From assembly GCA_023213395.1 (NCBI GenBank), contig CM041465.1, positions 97,347,741-97,411,740 on the forward strand: a stretch of 64,000 nt of DNA, written 5' to 3'. Position numbers and translations under genes: made by a program. The DNA is from Cycas panzhihuaensis. Its lineage: Eukaryota > Cycadophyta. Positions 54,368 through 64,000 of this stretch are shown here, in pieces. The stretch's first letter is position 1; every line of letters begins with the position of its first letter. Below the pieces are notes generated by a model. The model did not search any database. It saw only the letters and a list, made by a program, of their open reading frames with translations, and was not told the DNA's origin.

Positions 54368-54909
54368 AGGTATGCTCAACCCAAGTTGGAAAGAGGATAT
54401 GCCTTGGGTGGTCCCTAAGGAACATGGACCATGTGGAGACGAAGATGAAGCGAGGGACACCCTTGTTATAGGTAAGAAAGTCAAACGAGACGGACAAGGT
54501 AGAGTGGATGTGGAAGAAGGAAGTGTGATACAGTGCAAGATATCATCTAACTACTTAGGTTATGATTGGAGGCTAGCGGCTTGGAAATACTAGTTAAGGG
54601 CTTCTACAATATCTAACAGGGCAGGGGGGTATTTGGTGCCTGCCTAATCGTAAGAGGTGGAAGGGTCCTCATATGAGGTAGACCCTACAGGATGATCCTC
54701 ATGAGAGTCAACACCAAGGTGGTGGAACTCTAAAGAGAAGATGCCTCCACTTCATGAGTGGAGAGGTGATGGACTTGCAGGTGTTCTTGGTCACCTGGGT
54801 AAAAGTTAGGGTCCTTAGCCTCTTGCGTGGGCCCTTAGAAGGAGGTGGATGGGTCCTGAGATTCAAAAGCATAGATATGATATGCCCAATCTAAAGAGAA
54901 TCCTTCCAT
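54368..54909 (-). pseudogene. gag: gag of element B, N-terminal part, degraded
   Basis: Starts at the ATG ending at 54909 (MEGFSLDWAYHIY). It is Ser/Pro-rich like the N-terminus of A, with SLGTTQGISSFQLGLSI just before the C insertion. It continues at 36905. Stops and a frameshift are present. Confidence 0.8.
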
Positions 54910-55137
54910 GGTCAAATCAGAATATGATGAAGGAAGGGGACAATAAGAGGAGTCTTCCAATAAGGGAGGAAGGCCTTATAAGCGATGAGAGAACTGTCGT
55001 ATACAAGTTCCCCCTAGAAATTGGAAGAAAAAGAGGTAATATGACAAGTGTTGGGGGCTTCCCAATGAATCAAGGAGAGTTATTGGAAAGGAGGTAGCAT
55101 CAACATGAAGGGGGAGAGGATTAATCCCTTATTGGCG

Positions 55138-55157
55138 AGTCCCCAGTATAGTCGCTA
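55138..55157 (-). other. Primer binding site of element B (best preserved)
   Basis: On the minus strand TAGCGACTATACTGGGGACT starts one base after the LTR end. It is the least decayed of the four sites and matches the tRNA-Arg type pattern known from Ogre-like elements at all but about three positions. Confidence 0.7.
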
Positions 55158-55158
55158 G

Positions 55159-58100
55159 TGGAATTGCATCTCTCAAGGGATAACTAAATTTAGATGAGAT
55201 CAAGCCAAATAATCAAAGATTGTGGTGGCTAGAAACCTATAGTGGCAAGTGAAAGCAATCACCCACAAAGGGAATCCATGCATCAGAATACAAGTTCAAG
55301 ACTCACAAATGGTGCACAAACTCCTTTGAGGCAACTCTTCCTCGATTTAGAGTGATAGGTAGACAATGGATCTCCTCAGTTTCCCAAGTAACCTCGATAG
55401 GGGGCCCTCCTATCCTTGGATGGCCAAAGGAGAGAGGAAAAAAGAGAGCAAGGGAATGGCTCCTTACATAGAAGGAGTATGAAAGGAATGACTTTTAGTA
55501 GGAAAAGGGAAAGGCACACTTACGTAGGTGGTCAAGAGGCTAACTAGTTTCGTAGGTTAGATGTTGACCCAAAGGCCAAGCTAAGGAATCTAACTAAGAG
55601 AGGTGAGGAAAGTAAGTAAATAGCATTGAGAGGGGGTACCCTCAAGGTGATAAACTTAGGAGGATCTTAGGAATGGCAAAATAATGAAAGAGACTATTTT
55701 TACGTTTATGTTTATTTAGTGCAAGGTAAAGAGATGCAACGTGAAGGTGTGGTTTATATAGTAATATTAGATCCTTATGCTAAAAAAAAATATTTTTTAA
55801 AGTAATAAAGTAGTATAAAGCTCTCTCTCTCATTTACCTATACATATAACCTCTTTCTCTTTGTCTTTTAAATGTAAGAAAAGGAGATAATAAAATATTG
55901 CTATATGGAATGAAGCATATGCAAAGGATGCAAGGTTGCTAGATGACAATGCAACATGATGGGAGAGATGTAGGCATACAAATGCATAGGTTTCCACTAC
56001 ATGCACTTTTCAAAGAAACAAGTAAACAAGTGAAGTGCAAGAGACCTATGCTAATCCCTTTTCTTTTCCTTTTTCACCAAATGACATTCAATTGAGGGAA
56101 AGAGAGTAAGAAAGGAAAGCTAGGAAGGAAGAGGTGTACCTAGAGTACAATGGTCGAAGTAGCACCACCCTTGCTATACTTGCGATCCTAGTCCTCCAAC
56201 CATGGATGGCACAATAGAAAGAGTGCTGGCAAAGAAGGGGGCTTCCTTACCTTCCCCCAAAATCAAAAGAAAAAGAAATATAGTATAACGAAATATAAAG
56301 ACATCTGTAAATCTAATTTACAACTTTAAAAGCAAAAGAAGGGAACTGTTGTAAGGAGGGGAACATACCTAGGATATAGTTCTCTTTTCTCTCTAAATAC
56401 AACAAGAAAACCTATAAGCAAACAAGTTTTTCCCTTTCCCAAGGGGCACCAAGCATATATGGGGTACATATATAATATGGAAAGTGATGTGATGCAACTA
56501 TCTTAGCTAAAAGAAAATATGTTTGCTACCAATATCACTCTTTGTATTTTATATGTTATTTAGCACAGAATGCAAAAAAAGGGGGGAAAGAGAGAGAAGG
56601 AGGGCGACTGGCCTCAGAATGGATAACTCTCCAAATCAGAGGTGGTCCATATTGCCCCTAAGTACTAGGATGAGAGAAAAGACAAGTGCAATACACTTTT
56701 GAAATGCAAGCAAAGAAATAACAAACAATGTTGCAAATGTTGTCAAAGTTGCAAAAGCTACAACATGCAACTTTTGCAAGTTCTACAAGGCTCAACCCAA
56801 GTGTCAAAAGAAGGTATGGAGTAGGGGTTGAAACCCCACTCGTGTAGGATTTATTGGGCTAGTAGCAAGCACAGTAGTGGGCTACCTATGCTGCTGCCAG
56901 TAATGATCTTCCTTTAGACGGACCCTTTGGGAACTCAAGGGAGGTATAGAGAAGGAAGAGGTGAGGAGGGAAAGGGGCTACTCTTGAGGAGAAGGCTTGT
57001 TGGGTATGGAACCCTACCTTTGCTCCTTTCACTCTCTATAAATACCTCTTCCTTATTGCCTCCTTGATGAAACTAGAAAGGAGTAGGAAGGAGAAAAGAA
57101 ACAAATGAGAAGGGGAGGGTTTGCCTCATGTTCGCAGTAGAAAGGAAGGGGAAAATTGCTACAAGAGTATTGACAAATAATATTTGTGTTGCTTAAAGAA
57201 AGAGAAACAAGGTATTAACTTAAAGATACCCATTTTAGGTAGACTTAGGTAGATCCACTTGTGAAATAGGGTAGAGCAACCAACCCTATAGGGTTTGTAG
57301 ATGAAAACCCCAATAGAGCAACAAGTTGGAAGAAAACCTAGAGTGAGGAAGATAATTAGTACTTGATAGAGTGCTTAGAGTGTGATCTTCCCTTGGCTAG
57401 CCACGTTGCAGGCTTGTAACTATGTGCCTAGAGTCAGAGGAGACCCAGAGTCAATGAGAAGTTGATGTAATAGATTTTGTCTTATTGCAAGGCGTTTTTG
57501 GAGAAGTGGTAAAAAAAAATAAGTGAGAGAGAGGGAAGATGAGGGCATTTTTGGATTTTTAAACCCAACCCTAGCTTAATCGAGTGATTAGGGTTTGGCC
57601 TAGGATAGGAATAAATCATTTCCACATGGAAATTTTGTAATAAATGCAAAATTAATTATCACAAATTAAAAAAATATTTATAGATAGTTACCCCACAGTA
57701 AACTTAGCAGTACTGCAAAGTTTAATACGGTGCAGTAGAAACATAAGAAGAACAAAGGGATGCGAGCTTAGGAGTTCCAAAAAGAGGGGAAACTTAAGCC
57801 CAAAGAAACATGGTACTCTGCCTAGGTGGTAGGAAGGAATTGTGGGGCTCTGGAAGGCCACAACGAACAAGTAATGGTGGTGAAAGGTTCCCTAAAAAGA
57901 TAGCAAATGGATGCTGGATGACAACTAAGCCTAGGCAGGGTGACAAGGGTTAGGATGCACTAGCAGTTGATGTGATTAGGCTATGGGAGCCAGATGATAT
58001 TTGGGAATGTTGTGGAGGCAAGGAGCTAGGTTGTAGAGTGCCCTGGGATATGTATCCTTAGATTGTCATAGGCTGAAAAAGTGTTGTAATGTAATATAGC

Positions 58101-58262
58101 CAAATAGTGAATGCATAGTGGTTGGGCAGTGAGTCAATCATCATGCAACGTAGATGAAGTGCTTCAATCATCCTTTCTAGAGCTAATGAGAGTAGGGATA
58201 GAAGCATACTTGCACTTACCTGAGTCAACTTGCTTATGTCCATTCATGGTAGTGGGAAAACA
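55159..58262 (-). repeat. 5' LTR of element B (3104 bp)
   Basis: On the minus strand it starts TGTTTTCCC at 58262 and ends GATGCAATTCCA at 55159. It resembles the LTRs of A more than those of C or D. Landmarks: hairpin at 56432-56446, TATA-like 56455-56478, splice-donor-like motif 56240-56256, palindrome 57699-57724. No gene seen. Confidence 0.87.
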
Positions 58263-60626
58263 CCACCCAGGGTGAACCCTAATTGCTCGCTGGGCTCTAA
58301 GCTCTACCTTTGTCATAGGTTTTACTCCTTTTCCACTACACTATAGGGGTTTTCTAGTAATCCCCTAAGGGAACTCTCTTTCTCATGAAATTTTCCTACT
58401 AGATCTACCATAGATCTACCCTTACTAAGTACTCTCAGATCTATTTTTTCTTATTCCTTCCATAGCATAGATCTTCTTCTACTAGTCTCTTCATGTGAGA
58501 AGTCTTTCTCTTTCTTTTCTTGTTGTATTGGGAGGCAATCCCTCCTTCTTACTTACTTGTATACTTCCTCCTACAAGTTCTGTTTAGGTCTTCTCAAGGT
58601 GGTAGCAAGGAAAGAGGTTCATAAGAGAGTAAAAGGAGTCTTAGGCAGGGTTTCACACCCACACGCCTTCTCCTCAAGGGCATCCCCCTTCTCTCCTTCC
58701 CTTTCCCTCTTCCATACCTTCCTTGTTTACCGTGGAAACTATTGGGATGGAAACCTTTGTTAACTGCAGCATAGGCAACACTTTGCTACACCTACAACTA
58801 GTCACTAAAGATCATATATAGCTTGTTTTTTAGCTCTTGTTTTACACCCTTTCCACTTTAGGATTTTCTCTTGCATAAACTCATAAAAGTTGCACTTGCA
58901 ACTTTTGTGATATTTATAATTTTTGCAGCTTTCTTGCTACCATTTTCTTCACTTGTAAAAATCAACCTCACACCTATTATTGAGTAGTCTTGGTCCTCTT
59001 AGGTATTAGCTTAGGTGCTTGGGGAATGTGTGGAGCATTTAGTTGGGAGTGATAGCCATTCTGAGGCTATCTGTTTTCTTCCCTCTTTACCCCCTCTTTC
59101 CTATATTAGTTATTGGTTTTGCAAATAAAGTATAAACAATACTAACATTGCACACTTATTACTTAGTAAATATTTGTTAAGTATATTTTTCTTTTGCTTA
59201 TTTTCCCTTGAAAAGGAATATATACATACATACATACATATATATATATACATATCTAATACCCCTTGGGAAAGGGCAAACTTGTGTTGTGCAGGTTTCT
59301 CATGCTTTGGAGTGAATAGAGGTCTCCATCATAAGTACACTCTCATTTCCTTATTATTTTTGTGCTTCAAAAATTCTATAGAAATATTTATCCTTTCGTT
59401 TGATTTCTTTTGCATTTAAGTTTTGGGGGAAGGTAAGGAAGCCCCCCTCTTGTCGATGCCCCTTTCACTATGCCATCTGTAGTAAGGCATGTCAAGGAGG
59501 AGAGCTTGGATCGTGAAAGGACTAAGAGAGATGCTACACCAACTACCTGATTCTTGTCTATATTTCCTTATCTTGTCTTTCCTATTTTTGCCCTTCTCTC
59601 CCCCCTCTTTTATGCCCCCAAAATGAAAAGAAAGATGAAGGGATTACACTATTTGCATTCTATTTGTTACTATTGCTTGCTTTATTTAGATTACATAGTG
59701 GGAATTAGCTAACTTACATTAATAGCTGCCACTTCTTCTAGTCACACACTTGTTTTCCCCCCTTGCCTAAACCCTCATCCACACTAGGATTTAAGTAACG
59801 TGGGTTGTGCACTCACACATTGGAACATCATTCCCTCTTTGCATATGGTTGGGTAAGGTTACATTTCTCATTCGTACTCTTTTTCTTAGTGGTTTGCTTG
59901 CCCTTCTTCTTCCCTTGTTCACAAAGGATAAAGAAGGAGATGCTAACACTTAGGAAAGAGAAAGAGAGTGATTTTTTTTTTTTTCTTAAGTTCATTTCAT
60001 ACATCTATAAGAAACAACATAAACAATAATAACCTGCACCCTACATTACCTTATTACATAATGACAACAAATGTAGGAATAACATACTTTATTTGTCCCC
60101 CACACCTAACCCCTTTTTAGGCATGATGCCTTGAGAGTACCTCCTCTTAAGGTCATCTTCCATTGCGATTACCAAAGCCTCCTTTGGCTTTGCTTTTTAT
60201 CTCAAACTTAATTCATCAACCCAACTCCCCCTTCATTTACTCATGCTTCTATCCATTCTAAGCCTACAGGTGAGTCTTTTATACTTTCCGTTAAGGCTTA
60301 TTCTTCCCATTCCCCTCTTTATAAGAAGAGGTGTACCATTACTTTTACCTCCTTTTCTTAGCCATCTAGGATGGTAGGGCCCCTTTTAGAGGTTACTTAG
60401 CCAACTGAGGAGACCCCTCTTTACCCCCAACTCTAAATCAAGGAGGTGTTACCTGGAAGGGAGTTTGTGTACCATTTGTGGGTCCTCGAACCTACATTCT
60501 GACGTGTGGATGCCCTTTGTGGGTGATCTCTCTCTCCTGCTCTTGTAGATCCTTCACCACGAAATTATCACTTGTGCTAACATGATCTCTCCTAGATTTA
60601 GTGACCCCCCCAGAGGTGTGATTCTA
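58263..60626 (+). repeat. LTR F: plus-oriented Tat-type LTR, diverged, left end cut by element B
   Basis: It contains the family landmarks in plus orientation: TATATA run 59239-59250, hairpin CCCCTTGGGAAAGGG 59262-59276 and GGGGAAGGTAAGGAAGCCCC at 59426-59445. It ends CAGAGGTGTGATTCTA at 60626, similar to the LTR end of A. No primer binding site follows, so it is the 3' LTR of an element whose body would lie beyond element B, or a solo LTR. B is inserted in it at 58263. Confidence 0.7.
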
Positions 60627-61180
60627 GTTTCCATTAGATAGGTGATGAAATGGTTATCTTGAGGGAGATATAGAGGACTCTAGAGGTGATCTTCCCATAC
60701 ATTCTAGCATTAGATGAGGCACCCACTTGGAATGTAGTAGATTGTAGACTGTTGGGGCACCAGATAGATTACTATCAACATGCATTGAGAGCTCAAGACC
60801 TTTATATAGATATGAGGATGGAGATATAGAGGTGAGAGATTGAGTTGAGAGTAGGTAAGGAGGAGAGGATGACACTAGCTCAAGGAGGGACTAGGTATAC
60901 CCCATCATCTAGTGGTATAATGCAGTAGGAGTAATACCATCTCCCACCTAGAGGAAAGTCTTCTCATGGAGAGACTTCTAGTAGGAGACCGAGAGTAGAT
61001 CTAGATGTAACTCAGGGATCTCATTAGGGATCACATAGATAAGTGTATCATATGTCATCTAGAAGGTACAAGGATGATACAAGGTATTTTGTAAGCCTCA
61101 AGTTGTATATATCATGTATCATGTGTTATGTATTATGGGTCACCTAGGTGAGAGATGTACCATATTTTTAATATCATGTA
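60627..61180 (+). pseudogene. Remnant G: exon 2-like part of a diverged antisense accessory gene
   Basis: A reading frame has LEVIFPYILALDEAPTW, then LGHQIDYYQHALRAQDLYIDM, then SRRPRVDLDVTQ. The arrangement (V..FP, a long helical part, an Arg/Ser tail, then GTATATATCATG-rich sequence) resembles exon 2 of the antisense gene in C and A. Similarity is weak and stops are present. It suggests a minus-oriented Tat relative into which F was inserted. Confidence 0.35.
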
Positions 61181-62050
61181 TATATTGATCTTCTTTCTCT
61201 TAAAACTGATGTATAATTACTTGTCTCTAAACCTTCATCCCCTTTATTCCCATTTATATCAGAGCATAGGATACATTCATTAGTGTGACTTATCCAAAAA
61301 AACATGTAATGATTTTTATCATTTTTTCATTTTTTGTTCTTTTATGGTTATGTAATTTTTTTGGTTTTTGTGATACTATATACATAGTAGTTTATACTCG
61401 TTTAGGAGTAATATGGTTTAGGAAAGACAAGGTTAGAGGGAGAACAAAAACTATGAGATAAACAAAAGATTGATATGGAATGAGTGAAAGGTTTACTTAT
61501 TCTATTTTTATAAACTTAAAATCACCTGGAATATGAGTGGTAATAAGTTTATAAAAGCAGAAGATGGAGTAATATAAATCTCCTAAAAGGAAATTTATAT
61601 AACTCATATTGTACCCCTGATAGATTATATAAACATAGGATAATCCCATACTTATATAATAAATCATGAAGGAAGTAAATTGTTTAATAAACAAAACTAA
61701 TATTGCTTTAAAAACAACTAACTACTTGAGTATATTAGATTCTTTGTTGGCTCCTTCCAAGGGTAAGAAGCTTTCAAGAGCTTGCCCCCTTCCAAGATCC
61801 TCCATGACCCAAGATTCCCATGTGGGTCTAACCCTTTCACATATTTTACTTTAGTTTGATACCTATTGCCATAATCTCATAACCATCCTAACCTATAGTC
61901 TTGCCAAATTGATAGTTTATACTCATCATGGAGTGGTAGTTCATACTCATTTTGGAGTGGTAGTTTATACTCATTTTGGAGTGGTATTTTATACTCATTC
62001 TAGAGTGGGGTGCCCCTAGTTAAAAGAAGTAAATCAATTAACATGAGCAT
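61181..62050. other. AT-rich region without recognised gene
   Basis: More AT-rich than the rest of the window and without similarity to the Tat elements that I can see. It contains the 24-bp minisatellite. The ORFs of 60-65 codons here (61497-61694, 61666-61854) resemble nothing known to me. Confidence 0.4.
61913..62008. repeat. Minisatellite: four 24-bp tandem units
   Basis: Units at 61913, 61937, 61961 and 61985 of the form TAGTTTATACTCATTTTGGAGTGG with one to four changes each. Confidence 0.92.
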
Positions 62051-62054
62051 CAAG

Positions 62055-62440
62055 GATCAAAGAAATGAGAGCATCAGCTTCAAGATTAAAAGAACATGGT
62101 ATGTACTAGATAGTTACTGAGGTGAATATGGATAATAATGATGAAGCCTAATGATGCAAAAGAAGAAGTCATGGAGAGTGGGCCTAGTACATCCCAACTA
62201 ATTGATAAACTATAATATGAGAATCGATATATAAAGTAATAGGTATGAGGTAAAAGTGAGAGACATTTGATAAGGCTCCTATAATTGCAAGGTATTCAAC
62301 TTCATTATTAGTTGCCTTAGGTATGAAGAAACTTGTGAAAGGGGGGGACTTCCAAATTGGTCATAAACCACCCAAGCAGAAGCAGATGATCCTAGGTTTC
62401 CTCTACTACCCCCATTGGTGAAGATACTCAATGCCATGGC
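62055..62440 (-). pseudogene. Archaeal-type RNase H remnant of a diverged Tat element (H)
   Basis: On the minus strand from the ATG ending at 62440 the protein reads MALSIFTNGGSRGNLGSSASAWVV; after a frameshift, KATNNEVEY-like bases follow, and near 62100 comes IPCSFNLEADALISL, the C-terminal RNase H motif. The first catalytic Asp is Asn as in A; the Glu and final Asp codons are still readable. It is diverged from the copies of A, C and D. Confidence 0.7.
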
Positions 62441-63080
62441 AATAAAAGGATTAAAACTTGGAGACAGTGTGATCAATGAAGGAAGGTGTGGGAATTAATC
62501 AGTAAAGAGGTGGTGCTAGAGGTGGATATCTAACTGTGATGAAGTAAGAAGAAAGAACTCAAGTGAGATGATTATGATCAAAGTGTCAAGTAAGGTTTAA
62601 AAATCCTGAATGACTCATTCAAATAAACCCAACCTATAGATGGATAGGTGGAGATGAAGCTGTCACGTGACTTGCCCTAGTTTACAAGAGGATGAAAATA
62701 ATAATAAACTTACTTTCTACTTTCTTTTTAACTTTCTTCTTCTTTTCTTTTCACTTCATTTTTTTTTTTTCCACTTCCATTTTTCATAAGAACAAGATTA
62801 TAACTATCCACTTAAGAAACTCTTTTACTCAACATAGTAACGATTTCTCCTTTTTAATAGAATCTCAAAAGGGAAAAGGACCAATCTCCTCAAGGAATGA
62901 ACCACAGAAAGCCAAAAGGAAATCAAAATCATAGTATCTCCAAGTGTGAAGGGAAGGTAGCATAATGAGTATCTATTTTGAAGGAATAATAAAGAGAACT
63001 AAGGATAATAAAATAATTAACAATTGGTGATATACGATCAAAAAGAAAATCCTAAAGTAATTGACTAGTAAATGAAACTA
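62441..63080. other. Region without recognised gene
   Basis: Contains a pyrimidine-rich stretch (62700-62790) with a T run. An 80-codon ORF at 62692-62934 is Phe/Ser-rich because of that stretch and is unlikely to be a gene. No primer binding site is visible before the LTR that follows. Confidence 0.4.
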
Positions 63081-64000
63081 CGCTCTGGACGTGCGTCTAT
63101 GGGATAGCTACCTAACTAAATAGGTGTGGATCCTCCCACCCTTGGATGTCCAAAAGGGGGAAGAAGAGGAACCTTCAAGAGTTTCCCTAAAGCAATGAGA
63201 AACGAAGGAGGATAGGCAAGCAGTTGGCCTATAGGCAGGGTCACTTTGGTTATCTAGCGGAGCGGGGAACCAAAGGAAAGCAAGAGGGATGACCCAAGAA
63301 GGTGGGTCAAGGTATGCCTAAGCAAACTAACCAGGCACACGAGTAATATGGGGGGCAAGAAGCTTGCATGACTAAGAAAAGAAGGAAAGGTGAAAAAGAG
63401 GCGGTTCCTATGACCTTTCCCTATGGGTAGCAGAGATGCATATAATAAAACAAATAAAGCGTAAACCGAAAAGCAGATTTAAGTTTCCCTTTTGATCTCC
63501 AATGAGTTAATTACTAAAAAGGAATTCAAAAGGAAAGAGTAGTAGGGTGGAGTGAGGCGTGCACCTGGACCAGAGGCGTGCGTGACGAGGGCCCTCCCGA
63601 GGGACACCAAACTACTCCACGAGGTGCGTCAGATGCGAAGCGTCGTGGCGGATTGGAAGAGGGGCTCCCTTACCTTCCCTGGAAAAAAACTAAATACAAT
63701 GCCAAGGAAAGAAAGAAACTAAATACTAATGACTAAAGAAGTATGAAAGTACAACATGTGTAGGAGTACTTACCGGCAACAGAACGAGCGAAAAATACCT
63801 TTTACACTTTCCAAGCACCTACAAGCAACGGCAACCTCCCCCTTTTCGGAGAAAGGGTACTAACATGCAATGACAAGATCCTAATAATACATGTCTATAT
63901 AATACAAATATAAACTTAAACACATATATGTTAGCATCAACACAACGATGATATTATGTAAAAGAGGGCAACCAAAGCGAAAGGAAAGTAACTGATAAGC
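63081..64000 (-). repeat. LTR H: minus-oriented Tat-type LTR, partial at the right edge
   Basis: On the minus strand it has a TATATAGACATG-like stretch (63900-63890), a hairpin CCCTTT..AAAGGG (63857-63839) and GGGAAGGTAAGGGAGCCCC (63679-63661). The segment 63125-63190 (CCTCCCACCCTTGGATG..) matches LTRs of A and C near their 3' end. Its start is beyond the window; the left boundary is uncertain by about 100 bases. Confidence 0.6.

Larger units (their letters stand above)
33288..58262 (-). mobile_element. Element B: minus-strand non-autonomous Tat-type element, split by element C
   Basis: Read on the minus strand it has a 5' LTR (58262-55159), primer site, gag start (54909-54368), then after the C insertion the rest of gag (36905 to about 35200), protease, the shared filler and part of its downstream region up to 33288. 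There element A interrupts it, and its remaining 3' part must lie left of the window. Like A it lacks reverse transcriptase, RNase H and integrase. It is itself inserted in LTR F at 58263. Confidence 0.85.

Noticed and set aside
61913-62008. CRISPR-like or telomere-like array
   Set aside because: Simple 24-bp minisatellite with no spacers and no telomere motif.
62692-62934. 80-codon Phe-rich ORF
   Set aside because: Product of a T/C-rich stretch; no known motif.
1-64000. tRNA, rRNA or intact host protein genes
   Set aside because: I looked for them and saw none; only the peptidase fragment is of host origin.

Overview
The window is a repeat-rich stretch of plant nuclear DNA with no intact host gene. 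The evidence for a plant is the presence of Tat-lineage Ty3/gypsy retrotransposons with very long terminal repeats (LTRs, 2.8-3.1 kb), an antisense ORF resembling the plant mobile domain family, and a captured fragment of a plant-type mitochondrial processing peptidase beta gene. The species cannot be told from the sequence. Every retrotransposon gene is decayed by stops and frameshifts. Many of the stops are of the W-to-stop or Q-to-stop kind expected from C-to-T decay of methylated DNA.

Almost everything up to about 60.6 kb is one nest of LTR retrotransposons. Element B (minus; its 5' LTR is 55159-58262) lies in an older plus-oriented LTR, F (58263-60626). Element C (minus, 36911-54362, 5-bp target duplication GAGGG) sits inside the gag of B. 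Element A (minus, from before position 1 to 33287) sits downstream in B. Element D (plus, 5222-21338, target duplication GATGG) sits inside the antisense gene of A. A small non-autonomous element T (23160-25792, target duplication AGGGG) also sits in A. From 60.6 kb to the end there are more diverged pieces: an antisense-gene remnant, an RNase H remnant and a further LTR.

C and D are the coding type. In the element's own direction they read LTR, primer binding site, gag, protease, reverse transcriptase, a degenerate Ty3-type RNase H, integrase without a chromodomain, then an accessory region of nearly 5 kb, a polypurine tract and the LTR. The accessory region carries (i) a two-exon gene of about 600 codons on the opposite strand, resembling the plant mobile domain family, and (ii) on the sense strand, a second, archaeal-type RNase H as a separate ORF just before the 3' LTR. 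The two start points face away from each other across about 600-660 bases that hold a conserved hairpin, a TATA-like motif and a palindrome. A and B are a second subfamily that kept gag, protease and the ends but lost reverse transcriptase, RNase H and integrase at the same place; A still has the accessory module.

The features most worth a second look are the divergent accessory module, the displaced second RNase H, the conserved LTR landmarks (TATA plus hairpin, a splice-donor-like motif, a GGTACC palindrome), the shared deletion in A and B, and the host peptidase fragment carried antisense inside element T.
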